From the NCBI GenBank assembly GCA_947489325.1, contig CANLDA010000008.1, positions 62,001 through 126,000 of the forward strand: a DNA stretch of 64,000 bases, read 5' to 3'. This document shows, one piece after another, positions 46,224 to 57,195 of the stretch. Below the pieces are notes generated by a model. That model searched no databases. It was not told the DNA's origin and saw only the letters and a list, made by a program, of their open reading frames with translations. The DNA is from an uncultured Paracoccaceae bacterium (GTDB lineage: Bacteria > Pseudomonadota > Alphaproteobacteria > Rhodobacterales > Rhodobacteraceae). Position numbers and translations under genes: made by a program. How positions within the stretch are numbered: the stretch's first letter is position 1; each line of letters opens with the position of its first letter.

Positions 46224-49200
46224 ATGAATAAAATGACCTCAGGCATCTCTTTGTTTTCACGGTATGGTTTCGTGTTTTTCGGTCTGTTAATGATCACTGT
46301 TTTTGGCTTTGCGCCCAGCAATGCCCATGCGATTCCATCACCTGAATTGGTGATTGGTTCGGTCTCGTCTCTTGCGCAGGTTTTCGCCGTTTGGGTGGCC
46401 TTGATTTCAGGAGCAGGGGCAATGATTGCCCGTCGTCTGGGGTTTAAGCCTGGCCAAAAACACAAAAACGGACGCTATCCTGTGCGCCTGATTCTTGGGC
46501 TTGTGGCGGCAGCGGTTGTTCTGGCCGGATTGAATTATTGGCAATACAGTACGACAAAATTGGCTGAACGTGCGCATCTAGAGGCCACATTGGTGCGCCC
46601 GGCGCAATTTGATGGCTCTAAGATCAAAGACGACACCCTGAAAGAGACCAGCTTTTCCAAGCAAACCAACAGCCCACTGGCAATCACCACCGACGAGGCA
46701 GCAGAACGGCTTGCCCAAGGGGATACCCTGTTTTTTGACATCCGCGAAACTGGCGAAAATGCGATGGGAACATTGCCGGGGGCAACACATGTGCGCTTCC
46801 CTGATTTTCTGCAATCCAATGTGGCAACGCAGGGCAAACAGGTGGTTTTGTTCTGTCACAACGGCAACCGTAGCTCCGAAACCTGTGCAGAGCTGGCCAA
46901 GCGCGGAATTGACTGTCGCTTTATCGCAGGAGGCATTGAAAAATGGATCGTCGAGGGGCGGAATTTCAGTGATGTGGATGTGAAAACCCTGTCGGATTTG
47001 CGAGCTTTGCCAGATTATCCGAATTCTTCAACCTTGCTTGGCACCAATGATTTTAAAGAGTTGTTCACCACTGAAGATTTGCAAATCGTGGACACGCGCT
47101 ATCCCGGCGATTTTGACAGCGGGCATCTGCCCGGCGCGATCAATATCCCGATCCGCGCCCTGCCCACCGCGGAGTTGAAAGAGCGCATCGCCGCCTTGCA
47201 AGACAAGCCAACGATTGCGGCCTGCTATGATCGACGCAGTTGTTTCATGGCGCAGGTTCTGGGGTTGGAATTGACGCAAGCCGGTATTGATTTTCAGGGA
47301 CGTTACACGACGCCATGGGAATATTTTGTGGCCCCTGCGCCCAAGCCGCACGTGCAGGAATGGCTGGCCGACCAACAAACCGGGCTGTGGGATCAGGCGA
47401 TCTCACTTTTGGCAGCCGCGCTGGTGTGGATTGATGGCAAGGCGGGTATTTTGGTGGGGCTTTTGGGCTTGTCGCTGCTGTCGCGCGTGCTGGTTCTGCC
47501 GATAGCGTTGAAATCAGAACGTGATCAGATTCTGTCTGCCCAACATGCGGATGAATTGGCCGAAATCAAACAGCGCCTGAAAGACGATCCCACCCGCAAA
47601 GCCCGTGCCATGCAGGCGTTTTATGCCCGGTATGGCATGACACCGATGCGCAATATGGCGGCATTGCTGTTTTTACCGGTGATGATGCTGGGCCTGAGTG
47701 CCACACAAGAGGCCAGCACGCAGATTGCGGCGTCCTTCTTGTGGGTGGCTGATCTTGGCTTGCCCGATCCGACCTATCTGTTGCCTGTGATTTTTGCCTC
47801 CTTGGCAGGGGTTTACCTGTGTTGGGCTGTGGCAAAGACGCGTAAACAGGCGTTGATTTGGTGCGGTTTAGGCGTGCCTGCCTTGTTGACGATGGTTGTC
47901 GGCCTTAGTGCCGCGGGTAATGTATACCTATGTATCAGTTTGGCGCTTTTGTTGGTGCAACGCGCCTATGTCGTGGGCATGTTCGGGGGGATTTCCAAAG
48001 GCGCGCACCGTCTGTTCAATCGCCTGTCAGAGCGTAAACGCGTGCAAGGGGTCTATGCCTTACGTGAAACCAATCATCTGACCAACAGTGGCAACAAATC
48101 CTATCGACTGTCAGTGCTGCGCAACGCGGGTCTCCCTGTGCCCGATGGTGTGGTGCTGCGCTCTGATGGGATTGCTGCCTATCGCCTGATGGGGGGGGCA
48201 CAGAAAACCCGCCTTGCCAAGGATATTTGGCAGATGATTGGCTGTCGCCCTTGTGCGGTGCGCAGCTCTGCCAGCAATGAAGATGGCGCAGATCAGAGCT
48301 TTGCCGGTGTCTTTGACAGTATGCTTGACGTACACGAAAACGGCATGCGCGATGCGTTGGATGCTGTCGTGGCTTCTTTCACCTCTGAACGCGCGGCCAG
48401 CTATGAGGCGGCAGAGGGGCAGGGGGATATGGGCAATATCCTTGTGCAGGTGATGATTGATGCCGAATATGCCGGGGTTCTGTTCACTCAGGACCCTCAG
48501 GCACCGGGTCTGATCATGGCAGAGGTGGTCAATGGCTGTGGCGAAGATCTTGTGTCTGGTCGTGTCACACCACACAGCCTGCGCTTTGGCCGATATACCC
48601 ATACCGCCCATCCTGACAACCCGGATGCGGGTCTGGACATTGCGCCGCTTTTGGCCATGGGTCAGCAGATCGAGGACATCTTTGGCGCGCCGCAAGATAT
48701 CGAATGGGCCTATGCCAAGGGGCAGTTTTATATCGTGCAAAGTCGCGACATCACCACCTTGCACAAAGGATCAGGGCCACAGGTGCTGCGCGCGACGCAA
48801 TGGGGGAAGGTGTTGGAGCGTTTTGCTGATATGCCTGCGGATGAGGTTGTTCTGGAGCAGGATGAAATGTCCGAGGTTCTTCCCCAACCCACGCCGCTGT
48901 CGTTCTCTCTGATGGGGCGTTTGTGGGCGCCGGGTGGCAGCGTTGATCTGGCTTGTCGTCAGTTGGGCGTGCCTTATGGTCTGCCCGAAGGCCCCTATGG
49001 TCATCTCGTGCGCCTGTTTGGCCGCACCTATGTGGATCGTCGTCTCAAGGATGCGATGGCCTTGCAACTGAGTGCCTCAAAGGCCAAGCAGTTGCGCAAG
49101 CAGATGCTGCCAACCCTGACCCGGTTCCGCGAAGAGGTTATTCCAACGCTGAACCATGATTTGGCCCTGTGGCAAGCGGTGGATTTCGCAGCGTTGCCCA

Positions 49201-50282
49201 CGTGGCGCGTTCTGGAAAGCATCCAGACCTTGCAGGATATGTTGGTCAAAGACGTCTATGTCGAGGCGGAAAAGATCAACATTTTGGCCGGGTTCGCCCA
49301 GAAAGAGGCCGAAGGCATCATGCAAAACGATCCAGAGGCGCAGGCCCGGATGATGCACGCCAATATGCCTCATGCCCCTTCAAGCCTAATTGCGCAATGT
49401 GCGGCATTCCCGGCGGATGAACAGCGTGATGAGGCCTTGCGTGTGATGGGGCATCGGTCGATCTTTGATTATGAACTCAGCGCGCCAAGCTATGGCGAAG
49501 CGCCCGATCTTCTCTGGCCTTTGCTAGAAGCATCAGAACCTAGCGACATCTGTGGCCTGCCAGTCTTTGCAGAGCTGCAGAACGATCCGGTTGGCATTGC
49601 CATTGCTTATCAGGACATGAAGGAGCAGGCCAAACACGAGGCCCTACGCATCGTGGCCTTGATCCGACGTGCGCTTGTGGCACTGGGCGCAATCTCTGGT
49701 TTGGATGATCTGGTGTTTCAATTGGAACTGGATGAGCTGCAGGGCTTGGATCAAGCCAACGTGGATGCGTTGCGTACCATCGCACAAGAACGGCAAGACA
49801 ACGACAAGGCCATCCGAAAATTCGCCCCGGATGCAGTGTCTTTAACTTTGTCGGATTGCGAAATCCTGTCCGGTACTGCCCCAGTTACAAATACCGGCGA
49901 TTCCGACGATATGGGAGGCACCTGCGTGGCTGGCAGCCGCGAGGCCAAAGGCCGGGTGTTCCGGGTCGAGGACAGCATGTCCACCGATGCGGGACAGTTT
50001 GAATGGTTCCAGGATGGCGACATTCTTGTATGTCGCATGGTCAACCCGGCGTGGCTGCCTGTTGTGCAACGCGCAGGCGCGGTCCTCAGCGAAGTGGGCG
50101 GATTCCTCAGCCATATGGCGATTGTCGCGCGCGAAAAGGACGTGACGATGTTGGTCGGTTGTAAGGGGCTTGGCAATCTGGAAACAGGTGATGTGCTGTA
50201 TGTTGGGTTGGACGGGTCTATCCAACAAGACAGTCTTCAAAAAGACATTGCACCAAACAAAGCCGCGGTCAACGTGGCCTAA
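46224..50282 (+). CDS. Rhodanese-rhodanese-YidC/Oxa1-PEP synthase-like fusion protein
   Basis: 1352 aa in one uninterrupted frame. N-terminal hydrophobic segments (about 14-31, 42-68, 87-107). Rhodanese 1 (about 150-250) has the active loop CHNGNRSS with C211. Rhodanese 2 (about 270-370) has CYDRRSC with C335. A YidC/Oxa1-like membrane domain (about 385-590) contains LSLLSRVLVLPIALKSERDQ, then a cytoplasmic helical loop, then FLWVADLGLPDPTYLLPVIF. A PPDK-type ATP-grasp domain (about 620-845) has VRSSASNEDG and DIEWAYAKGQFYIVQSRDIT. A middle domain (about 870-1210) begins LPQPTPLSFSLM, as in rifampin phosphotransferases. The swivelling domain carries the phospho-His H1297 (GGFLSHMAIVARE). All catalytic motifs look intact. 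Function unknown. Divergent from the PhnD-like/kinase operon. Confidence 0.85.
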   Translation: MNKMTSGISLFSRYGFVFFGLLMITVFGFAPSNAHAIPSPELVIGSVSSLAQVFAVWVALISGAGAMIARRLGFKPGQKHKNGRYPVRLILGLVAAAVVLAGLNYWQYSTTKLAERAHLEATLVRPAQFDGSKIKDDTLKETSFSKQTNSPLAITTDEAAERLAQGDTLFFDIRETGENAMGTLPGATHVRFPDFLQSNVATQGKQVVLFCHNGNRSSETCAELAKRGIDCRFIAGGIEKWIVEGRNFSDVDVKTLSDLRALPDYPNSSTLLGTNDFKELFTTEDLQIVDTRYPGDFDSGHLPGAINIPIRALPTAELKERIAALQDKPTIAACYDRRSCFMAQVLGLELTQAGIDFQGRYTTPWEYFVAPAPKPHVQEWLADQQTGLWDQAISLLAAALVWIDGKAGILVGLLGLSLLSRVLVLPIALKSERDQILSAQHADELAEIKQRLKDDPTRKARAMQAFYARYGMTPMRNMAALLFLPVMMLGLSATQEASTQIAASFLWVADLGLPDPTYLLPVIFASLAGVYLCWAVAKTRKQALIWCGLGVPALLTMVVGLSAAGNVYLCISLALLLVQRAYVVGMFGGISKGAHRLFNRLSERKRVQGVYALRETNHLTNSGNKSYRLSVLRNAGLPVPDGVVLRSDGIAAYRLMGGAQKTRLAKDIWQMIGCRPCAVRSSASNEDGADQSFAGVFDSMLDVHENGMRDALDAVVASFTSERAASYEAAEGQGDMGNILVQVMIDAEYAGVLFTQDPQAPGLIMAEVVNGCGEDLVSGRVTPHSLRFGRYTHTAHPDNPDAGLDIAPLLAMGQQIEDIFGAPQDIEWAYAKGQFYIVQSRDITTLHKGSGPQVLRATQWGKVLERFADMPADEVVLEQDEMSEVLPQPTPLSFSLMGRLWAPGGSVDLACRQLGVPYGLPEGPYGHLVRLFGRTYVDRRLKDAMALQLSASKAKQLRKQMLPTLTRFREEVIPTLNHDLALWQAVDFAALPTWRVLESIQTLQDMLVKDVYVEAEKINILAGFAQKEAEGIMQNDPEAQARMMHANMPHAPSSLIAQCAAFPADEQRDEALRVMGHRSIFDYELSAPSYGEAPDLLWPLLEASEPSDICGLPVFAELQNDPVGIAIAYQDMKEQAKHEALRIVALIRRALVALGAISGLDDLVFQLELDELQGLDQANVDALRTIAQERQDNDKAIRKFAPDAVSLTLSDCEILSGTAPVTNTGDSDDMGGTCVAGSREAKGRVFRVEDSMSTDAGQFEWFQDGDILVCRMVNPAWLPVVQRAGAVLSEVGGFLSHMAIVAREKDVTMLVGCKGLGNLETGDVLYVGLDGSIQQDSLQKDIAPNKAAVNVA

Positions 50283-50290
50283 AACAAAGG

Positions 50291-50324
50291 ACCAGATGCC
50301 CGCGCGGGCATCTGGTCGCCTTTT
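50291..50324 (+). terminator. Terminator of the fusion gene
   Basis: CCAGATGCCCGC (50292-50303) and GCGGGCATCTGG (50304-50315) form a perfect 12-bp palindrome, followed by TCGCCTTTTC. It lies 10 bp past the stop. Confidence 0.8.
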
Positions 50325-50425
50325 CGATGATGAAACGTGTAAAGATTTTCCGCCGATTATCTCGTTTGTTTGCCTGCCTAGGCTTGACCTTCAAAAAGCT
50401 TTGAAATATCAGACCACTCAGTTAC

Positions 50426-50499
50426 GCGGGCGTTGTGTAATGGTAAGACCTCAGCCTTCCAAGCTGATGATACGGGTTCGATTCCCGTCGCCCGCTCCA
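50426..50499 (+). tRNA. glyT: tRNA-Gly(UCC)
   Basis: 74 nt with encoded CCA. Acceptor GCGGGCG/CGCCCGC, anticodon arm TCAGC-CTTCCAA-GCTGA with anticodon UCC, and T-arm ACGGGTTCGATTCCCGT. All arms pair correctly. Confidence 0.95.
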
Positions 50500-50596
50500 A
50501 CACTCCCCCTTTCATATCCGCAGTTATTCATCTGCTCTTGGAATGTCGGAGTACATGCTGTTTTCCCTTGTTTTCATGGGTTTGATCTATGGCTCT

Positions 50597-50620
50597 TGAC
50601 CCTAGCGGCGCATAGGGTCA
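50597..50620. promoter_or_regulatory. Inverted repeat upstream of the ABC exporter
   Basis: TGACCCTA - 8 nt - TAGGGTCA is a perfect 8-bp inverted repeat 34 bp before the exporter ATG. It overlaps a TTGACC string that could be a -35 element, so it may be an operator. Confidence 0.4.
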
Positions 50621-50654
50621 GTAACGGGATGAAAATCGACGAAAAGGACGCGAC

Positions 50655-52451
50655 ATGGCCCGTAAGCCTGTGCCTCAGAGTGCCGAACAAGAGCGTGAAA
50701 AATCCAAAAAGGTTGGCGCGTTGCGCGGTCTGAGCCCGTTTCTGGCCCCTTATAAGATGCTGCTTGTTCTGGCGGCGTTGGCGTTGACGCTGACGGCTTC
50801 TGTTTCGTTGATGCTGCCTTTGGCGGTACGTCGCGTGATCGACAATTTTGAAGCCGATTCTGCCATTCTTGACCTGTATTTTGCCGCCGCCTTGGGGTTT
50901 GCGGCATTGCTCGCGATCGGGACGGGCTTGCGGTACATGCTGGTCACAAAGCTGGGCGAAAAAGTCGTCGCGGACATTCGCAAGGCGGTGTTTGATCGCG
51001 TGATCAGCATGAGCCCGGCGTTTTATGAAAAAACCATGACTGGCGAAGTTCTAAGCCGGATCACAACCGACACCACGTTGATTCTGTCGGTGATTGGCTC
51101 GTCCGTCTCCGTGGCCCTGCGCAATGTGCTGATCTTTTTTGGTGGCATGGTCCTGATGTTGTTTACATCGGCTAAACTAACCGGGCTGGTGCTGTTGATC
51201 GTGCCCATGGTGATTGTGCCAATTTTGGTGCTGGGACGCCGCTTGCGGGGCCTGTCACGTGAAAACCAAGATTGGATTGCGGCCAGTTCCGGCAATGCCT
51301 CCGAGGCCCTGTTGTCAGTGCAGACCGTACAGGCTTTTACCCATGAAACCCCATCCCGTCAAAGCTTTGCCGATGTGACCAACCTGTCGCTGGTCTCGGC
51401 GATGAAACGTATCAACACCCGCGCCGTGATGACTGTGATTGTGATCTTCCTGATCTTCACAGGTGTTGTGGGGGTTCTATGGATGGGTGCGCGTGATGTG
51501 CGTGCCGGCGACATGAGCCAAGGCGCATTGGTGCAATTTGTCATCTATGCGGTGCTGGTGGCTGGGGCGGTTGGTGCGCTGTCAGAAATCTGGGGAGAAT
51601 TGCAGCGCGCAGCTGGAGCGACTGAACGTCTTGTGGAATTGCTGGAAAGCGAAGATCCGGTTGTAGAGCCTGCCAATCCCTTACCCTTGCCGGAAACCGT
51701 GGCGGGCGGGCTTATTTTTGAGGCGGTGAATTTCAAATACCCCTCGCGCCCAGACACATCAGCACTTGCAGATGTCGACCTGACAATTGCGCCGGGGGAA
51801 ACCGTGGCCTTGGTTGGGCCATCGGGGGCTGGTAAAACCACCATTATTCAGATGATCCTGCGGTTTTACGATCCCCAACAGGGACGTATAACGTTGGATG
51901 GAGTTGACCTGTCAGCGATGCGGCGCGACGTGTTTCGTGGTGCCATGGCTTTGGTGCCCCAAGACCCAGTGATCTTTGCCGATACAGCACGTGAAAACAT
52001 CCGTTTTGGTCGACCAAATGCCACAGATGCCGAGGTGGAGGCCGCCGCCGCCGCCGCCGCTGCGCATGATTTCATCGCAGCTTTGCCCGAAGGGTACGAC
52101 AGTTTCGTGGGTGAGCGAGGCGTGATGCTGTCTGGCGGGCAAAAACAACGCATCGCCATTGCCCGTGCGATCCTGCGCGACGCGCCAGTTCTCTTGCTGG
52201 ACGAGGCCACAAGTGCGCTTGATGCAGAAAGTGAGCGTTTGGTGCAGCAGGCGGTGGATGATCTGGCCAAGACCCGCACGACCATTATTGTGGCGCACCG
52301 TCTGGCAACCGTGAAAAAGGCAGACCGCATCATTGTCATGGATCAGGGCCGTATCGTGGCGCAAGGCAAGCACGATGAATTGGTGGCTCAGGGCGGTCTC
52401 TATGCGCGTCTTGCACGGTTGCAATTTACTGACGGTGTCGACGCCGCATAA
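50655..52451 (+). CDS. MsbA-type ABC exporter (fused permease and ATPase)
   Basis: 598 aa. The membrane domain (six helices, about 30-320) is followed by an ATPase domain with Walker A VGPSGAGKTT, Q-loop VPQDPVIF, signature LSGGQKQR, Walker B VLLLDEATSALD and the H-loop VAHRLAT. The half-transporter works as a homodimer and may export lipid or drug-like molecules; substrate not evident. An alanine run (EVEAAAAAAAAH) is coded by a GCC repeat at about 52040-52060. A tRNA-Gly lies upstream. Confidence 0.92.
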   Translation: MARKPVPQSAEQEREKSKKVGALRGLSPFLAPYKMLLVLAALALTLTASVSLMLPLAVRRVIDNFEADSAILDLYFAAALGFAALLAIGTGLRYMLVTKLGEKVVADIRKAVFDRVISMSPAFYEKTMTGEVLSRITTDTTLILSVIGSSVSVALRNVLIFFGGMVLMLFTSAKLTGLVLLIVPMVIVPILVLGRRLRGLSRENQDWIAASSGNASEALLSVQTVQAFTHETPSRQSFADVTNLSLVSAMKRINTRAVMTVIVIFLIFTGVVGVLWMGARDVRAGDMSQGALVQFVIYAVLVAGAVGALSEIWGELQRAAGATERLVELLESEDPVVEPANPLPLPETVAGGLIFEAVNFKYPSRPDTSALADVDLTIAPGETVALVGPSGAGKTTIIQMILRFYDPQQGRITLDGVDLSAMRRDVFRGAMALVPQDPVIFADTARENIRFGRPNATDAEVEAAAAAAAAHDFIAALPEGYDSFVGERGVMLSGGQKQRIAIARAILRDAPVLLLDEATSALDAESERLVQQAVDDLAKTRTTIIVAHRLATVKKADRIIVMDQGRIVAQGKHDELVAQGGLYARLARLQFTDGVDAA

Positions 52452-52617
52452 CCAGCATAACCGCCGATCTGCCAGAAATGTGATGCTTTGACGCTGCGTT
52501 GTTCGCTAAGGTGACTTTGCGTTGATGGGATTGCAATGCTTGCGGGAACGAATGTTTCAGCCCATCTTGTACAAAAGCCCAGCCAAAAGAGCGGGCAGGC
52601 AATAGGGGAAATGCGCC

Positions 52618-54501
52618 ATGAGTTTCGCATCCATAGAAGATCGCAATGAAATCGAAGCCGAAATGCCGTGGGAAGAGCGTGACGTCGCCAAGACGTTGTA
52701 TGAATTTCTGACCCGCGCCAAGGATCGTTTTGCCAATCGCCCGGCGTCCAGTTACCAGATAACGTCGGGTCCAACCGACAAGGCCGAAACCCTGACATGG
52801 GCTGAATTGCACGCTGAGGTCACGCAGGCCGCCAACCTGTTTCGCGCGCTGGGGGTCGGGGAAACCGACACGGTTGCCTATGTGCTGCCCAACGCCAATG
52901 AAACGCTTGTTACTTTGTTGGGCGGCGCAGTTGCGGGGATTGTGAACCCGATCAACCCTTTGCTGGAACCAGAACAGATCGCCGCCATCCTGCGCGAAAC
53001 AGACGCCAAGGTTGTGGTGACGCTTAAGGCGTTTCCAAAAACAGATGTGCCGCAAAAGGTGGCCGAGGCCGTGCGCCACGCGCCGCACGTGCGCACCGTT
53101 CTGGAAATTGACCTGTGCCATTACCTCAGCCCTCCCAAAAGCTGGCTCGTGCCTTTCTTGCGCCCAAAGAACCCGGGCAATCACCACGCCGATGTGCTGA
53201 ATTTCAGTGTTGAGATGAAAAAGCATAACACCACACTGGATTTCGCGGATTCTGATGGGGACCGTGTGGCGGCTTATTTTCACACGGGCGGAACCACGGG
53301 CATGCCCAAAGTGGCACAGCATCGCTATTCCGGGATGATTTATAATGGTTGGATCGGGGATCGGCTGTTGTTTGATGAAACCGACAGCATCATGTGCCCG
53401 CTGCCGTTGTTTCATGTTTTTGCTGTGCATGTGATCATGATGGCGGCTATTGCATCGGGCGCACATGTGGTCTTTCCCACGCCAGCAGGGTATCGCGGCG
53501 AGGGTGTATTTGATAACTTCTGGAAGCTCGTGGAACGATGGAAAACCAGCTTTATCATCACTGTGCCCACGGCGGTCTCTGCCCTGATGCAACGCCCGGT
53601 GGATGCGGATATCTCCACCGTGAAGCAGGCGTTTTCGGGGTCAGCCCCCATGCCGATGGAATTGTTCAAACGATTTGAGAGCACGTGCGGTGTGGCCATC
53701 GTTGAAGGGTACGGGTTGACCGAGGCAACGTGCCTTGTGTCCTGCAATCCACCTTCGGGTGAGAAAAAGGTGGGCTCTGTCGGGGTGCCGTTTCCCCACA
53801 CCGATGTGCGCATCATCAAATCCACACCTGACGGTTTGGTGGAATGCCCCACCGATGAAGTTGGTGAAATTTGCGTGTCCAACCCGGGGGTCTATGCAGG
53901 CAACACCTATACCGAGGTGGAAAAAAACAAGGATCTGTATTTCCACGACAAATTCCTGCGCACCGGGGATCTGGGGCGGATTGACGAACAGGGCTATCTG
54001 TGGATCACAGGTCGTGCCAAGGATTTGATCATTCGCGGTGGCCATAACATTGACCCGGCCGAGATTGAAGAGGCGCTGCAGGCGCATCCAGCGGTGGCAA
54101 TGGCCGGAGCGATTGGACAGCCTGATGCCCATTCCGGAGAGGTGCCTTGTGCCTTTGTGGAATTGATTGACGGGGCATCCGTTACGCCCGAGGAACTAGT
54201 GGCCCATTGTAAGGTGCAAGTGCATGAACGGGCCGCTCATCCTAAACATATCGAGATTTTGCCAGAACTGCCAAAAACCGCCGTTGGTAAGGTGTTTAAA
54301 CCTGACTTGCGCAAATCTGCCATTATGCGGATTTATAATCAGGCGTTGGAAAAAGGGGGGGTGGCTGCACAGGTCACATCGGTTCTGGACAGCAAGAAAC
54401 GTGGCCTTGTGGCGCAGTTGACCAATCAGGGCAACGTCAGCGACGAAGACGTAACCGCGGTTCTGGGCGCCTTTACCCGACCATGGGAATGGGCGGAATA
54501 A
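52618..54501 (+). CDS. Acyl-CoA synthetase (AMP-forming)
   Basis: 627 aa, ANL superfamily. It activates a carboxylic acid as acyl-AMP and then acyl-CoA. The motif [16 protein letters not shown] is the P-loop signature (A3), [11 protein letters not shown] is A5, and [29 protein letters not shown] contains A7/A8. The catalytic Lys lies in [16 protein letters not shown]. Chain-length or aryl specificity cannot be read. GGGGAAA lies upstream of the ATG. Followed by glpK after 43 bp; possible operon. Confidence 0.9.
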   Translation: MSFASIEDRNEIEAEMPWEERDVAKTLYEFLTRAKDRFANRPASSYQITSGPTDKAETLTWAELHAEVTQAANLFRALGVGETDTVAYVLPNANETLVTLLGGAVAGIVNPINPLLEPEQIAAILRETDAKVVVTLKAFPKTDVPQKVAEAVRHAPHVRTVLEIDLCHYLSPPKSWLVPFLRPKNPGNHHADVLNFSVEMKKHNTTLDFADSDGDRVAAYFHTGGTTGMPKVAQHRYSGMIYNGWIGDRLLFDETDSIMCPLPLFHVFAVHVIMMAAIASGAHVVFPTPAGYRGEGVFDNFWKLVERWKTSFIITVPTAVSALMQRPVDADISTVKQAFSGSAPMPMELFKRFESTCGVAIVEGYGLTEATCLVSCNPPSGEKKVGSVGVPFPHTDVRIIKSTPDGLVECPTDEVGEICVSNPGVYAGNTYTEVEKNKDLYFHDKFLRTGDLGRIDEQGYLWITGRAKDLIIRGGHNIDPAEIEEALQAHPAVAMAGAIGQPDAHSGEVPCAFVELIDGASVTPEELVAHCKVQVHERAAHPKHIEILPELPKTAVGKVFKPDLRKSAIMRIYNQALEKGGVAAQVTSVLDSKKRGLVAQLTNQGNVSDEDVTAVLGAFTRPWEWAE

Positions 54502-54544
54502 CCTCTGCCAATTGATCCCCCATCACGCAATACAGGATACTGTC

Positions 54545-56029
54545 ATGACCTACATTCTGGCCATTGACCAAGGCACTACGTCCAGCCGGGCCATGATCTT
54601 TGATCGCGATATGCAGATCACAGCCGTTGCACAAGAGGAGTTCGCCCAGCATTTCCCTGCTTCTGGGTGGGTGGAACATGACCCCGTGGACCTATGGCAG
54701 ACGACTTTGTCCACCTGCCGTGCCGCGATTGCCAAGGCGGGTATTCAGGCCAGCGACATTGCCGGTATTGGCATCACAAACCAACGTGAAACCACGCTGG
54801 TCTGGGACCGACTGACCGGCGCGCCGATCCACAACGCGATTGTCTGGCAGGATCGCCGCACCGCCGACATCTGCGGCATTCTCAAATCCGAAGGCCATGA
54901 GGCATTTGTGACCCAACGCACGGGTCTTTTGCTGGATCCGTATTTTTCCGGCACCAAGATCAAATGGATATTGGATCACGTCGAAGGCGCGCATGTGCGT
55001 GCGCGATTGGGTCAGTTGGCCTTTGGCACGGTGGACAGCTGGATCATCTGGAACCTTACGGGGGGCGCGGCACATGTCACCGATGCCACCAATGCCTCGC
55101 GCACCATGCTTTATGATATTCATGATGGCGACTGGAGCAGTGATTTATGCGCGTTGCTGGACATCCCCATGGCGATTCTTCCCAAAGTCAAAGATTGCGC
55201 CGCAGAGTTTGGCCATACAGACCCTGCGCTGTTGGGGGCGACCATTCCCATTCTGGGGGTGGCAGGCGATCAGCAGGCTGCGACCATCGGGCAAGCATGT
55301 TTTCAACCCGGCATGATGAAATCCACCTATGGCACAGGCTGTTTTGCGTTGCTGAACACGGGGGATGTGCCCGTGACCTCGCAAAACCGGTTGCTGACCA
55401 CTGTGGCCTATCAATTAGATGGCAAGCCCACATATGCGCTGGAAGGCGCCATTTTCATTGCTGGCGCGGTGGTGCAATGGCTGCGTGACGGCGTCGGCCT
55501 GATCACAGATGCACACCAGACACAGGCTATGGCTGAAGAGGCAGATCGGGGTCAGGATGTGATCATGGTGCCCGCCTTCACAGGGCTTGGCGCGCCTTAT
55601 TGGTCTCCTGACTGTCGCGGGGCAATCTTTGGTCTGACGCGCAATTCAGGCCCCAATGAATTGGCCCGTGCTGCCCTTGAAAGCGTGGGCTTTCAAACCC
55701 GTGATCTCTTGGAGGCGATGCAGGCTGATATGGGCCGCATTGGCGAGCAGGTCTTGCGCGTGGATGGCGGCATGACAGCATCTGACTGGACCATGCAGTT
55801 TCTGGCCGACATCACCGGCGCGCCTGTGGATCGCCCCAAGGTTCTTGAAAGCACGGCGGTTGGGGCTGCATGGCTTGCAGGAATGCGCGCCGGGATTTAT
55901 CCGGGTATGGAGGGGTTTGCCCAAACATGGGCGCGCGATCAGCGGTTTGAACCGATGATGCAACAACCCTTTCGCGAAGACAGATACGATGCATGGAAAA
56001 AGGCTGTTCAGGCAGCACTGTCAGTGTGA
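54545..56029 (+). CDS. glpK: Glycerol kinase
   Basis: 494 aa, the usual length. Phosphorylates glycerol to glycerol 3-phosphate. The N-terminus [17 protein letters not shown] is the ATPase fold; [13 protein letters not shown] and [17 protein letters not shown] follow. The FGGY signatures ([16 protein letters not shown], then [19 protein letters not shown]) are complete. Start ATG 54545 is the family start. No glpF or glpD is nearby. Confidence 0.97.
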   Translation: MTYILAIDQGTTSSRAMIFDRDMQITAVAQEEFAQHFPASGWVEHDPVDLWQTTLSTCRAAIAKAGIQASDIAGIGITNQRETTLVWDRLTGAPIHNAIVWQDRRTADICGILKSEGHEAFVTQRTGLLLDPYFSGTKIKWILDHVEGAHVRARLGQLAFGTVDSWIIWNLTGGAAHVTDATNASRTMLYDIHDGDWSSDLCALLDIPMAILPKVKDCAAEFGHTDPALLGATIPILGVAGDQQAATIGQACFQPGMMKSTYGTGCFALLNTGDVPVTSQNRLLTTVAYQLDGKPTYALEGAIFIAGAVVQWLRDGVGLITDAHQTQAMAEEADRGQDVIMVPAFTGLGAPYWSPDCRGAIFGLTRNSGPNELARAALESVGFQTRDLLEAMQADMGRIGEQVLRVDGGMTASDWTMQFLADITGAPVDRPKVLESTAVGAAWLAGMRAGIYPGMEGFAQTWARDQRFEPMMQQPFREDRYDAWKKAVQAALSV

Positions 56030-56261
56030 TGCGGGCTTTGGCGAGGCAGAGGTGCGAAAGGAACGTACGGTCAAGTCACGACGGCTTAACCGGATAACCT
56101 TACGATCCCCACATCGCGCGATACCTTCAGGTGGATCATTGGCTGACAGCTATGGTTTGCCACAGACTTGGCGGCGCCGCCCTTTTTCACGGCTCTTTTC
56201 AAGACAGACACAGACATAGCACAGGCCTAAGACACCCGCCCCACGCCCTGCGCGGCGCGGA

Positions 56262-57170
56262 TCATTGTGCGTGCAGCTTGTTCCAAATTTTTTGCAGTGT
56301 TGGTTTGTCGTTCTGCGCGTCGCGATACAGTCGCACCTCTAGCTGTGTTTGATACCGTGCATCCCCGGCGAGTACGAAACTGCCGTTATCAATTTCGCCC
56401 CCACACAGGCGACGCGGCAGCCACCCCATTCCGAACCCTTCGGTGATCATGGCCTTGATCCCAATGGCCAGCGCGTTTTGATTGACTTCAAGTGTGCGTG
56501 GACTGGGCAATTGCTGACGTAAAATATGATCCTGAACAGAGCGCAACGCCGACACGCTGCCATAGGATAGCAATGGCACGGGCTTCTTGTTCTCGCGCAT
56601 TAGGGAAAACCGGGCCTCCCCAGTTGAATTCGCGCAAGACACTGGCAAGAAATCATCCTTGGCCAGCGTGATAAACTCGCAATGGGCGGCATCCAAAGGT
56701 GACAGGAAATCCATCGATGGGTGCCAATAGGTCAGAATCACATCGCAGTATCGTTGTTGCAGGGCGCTGACGAATTGATCTGCCGACCATGAGGTGGAAT
56801 TCAGATCAATATCAAGCCCGCGTTCCTCGACCAGTGGCGCAATCAGCGATTTGTAATGCGTCATATACAGCGACTGCGAGGTGGCAAAACGCAGGGTGTT
56901 TTCGCTGGCGGCCTCCATCGCCTGACAGCGATCCAAGGTTTCCTGATAGGTGCGCAGCATGATGCGCGCTTGGCTCAAAAACACCTCACCGGCAGGGGTT
57001 AATGACAAGGGCAGAGTCTGGCGGTTGATCAACTGGGCACCCACGTCTTCCTCTAGCGACCGGATGCGGCGCGAAAAGGCAGGCTGACTCACATTGCGCT
57101 CTTCGGCTGCGCGCGAGAAATTCTTCTGCGCCACCAATGCTTCAAAGTCTTTGAGCCAGTTTATATCCAC
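56262..57170 (-). CDS. LysR-family regulator at the end of the dpp-type operon
   Basis: About 302 aa. The HTH (INWLKDFEALVAQKNFSRAAEERNVSQPAFSRRIRSLEE) precedes the effector domain. I chose GTG 57170 because it gives the normal short lead before the HTH and lies 26 bp after the upstream dppF-like stop; the frame is open to 57299 inside that gene. Being co-directional with the transporter, it may control it. The 56030-56261 gap contains only a weak GGCG-GCGC-CGCC hairpin with TTTTT (about 56170-56187). Confidence 0.82.
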   Translation of the reverse strand: MDINWLKDFEALVAQKNFSRAAEERNVSQPAFSRRIRSLEEDVGAQLINRQTLPLSLTPAGEVFLSQARIMLRTYQETLDRCQAMEAASENTLRFATSQSLYMTHYKSLIAPLVEERGLDIDLNSTSWSADQFVSALQQRYCDVILTYWHPSMDFLSPLDAAHCEFITLAKDDFLPVSCANSTGEARFSLMRENKKPVPLLSYGSVSALRSVQDHILRQQLPSPRTLEVNQNALAIGIKAMITEGFGMGWLPRRLCGGEIDNGSFVLAGDARYQTQLEVRLYRDAQNDKPTLQKIWNKLHAQ

Positions 57171-57195
57171 GTGTGTTGATCCGTTCCCAACCCGA

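Noticed and set aside
50170-50733. 187-codon frame spanning the end of the fusion gene and tRNA-Gly
   Set aside because: It runs through a terminator, the tRNA and into the exporter gene; no RBS and no recognisable domain.
52036-52062. GCC trinucleotide run in the ABC exporter as a contingency repeat
   Set aside because: In-frame, changes only an alanine linker, and is not pure (ends GCT GCG); phase variation would need frame-changing units.
52426-53592. 388-codon frame antisense to the acyl-CoA synthetase
   Set aside because: The sense strand has every ANL motif; the antisense product shows none.
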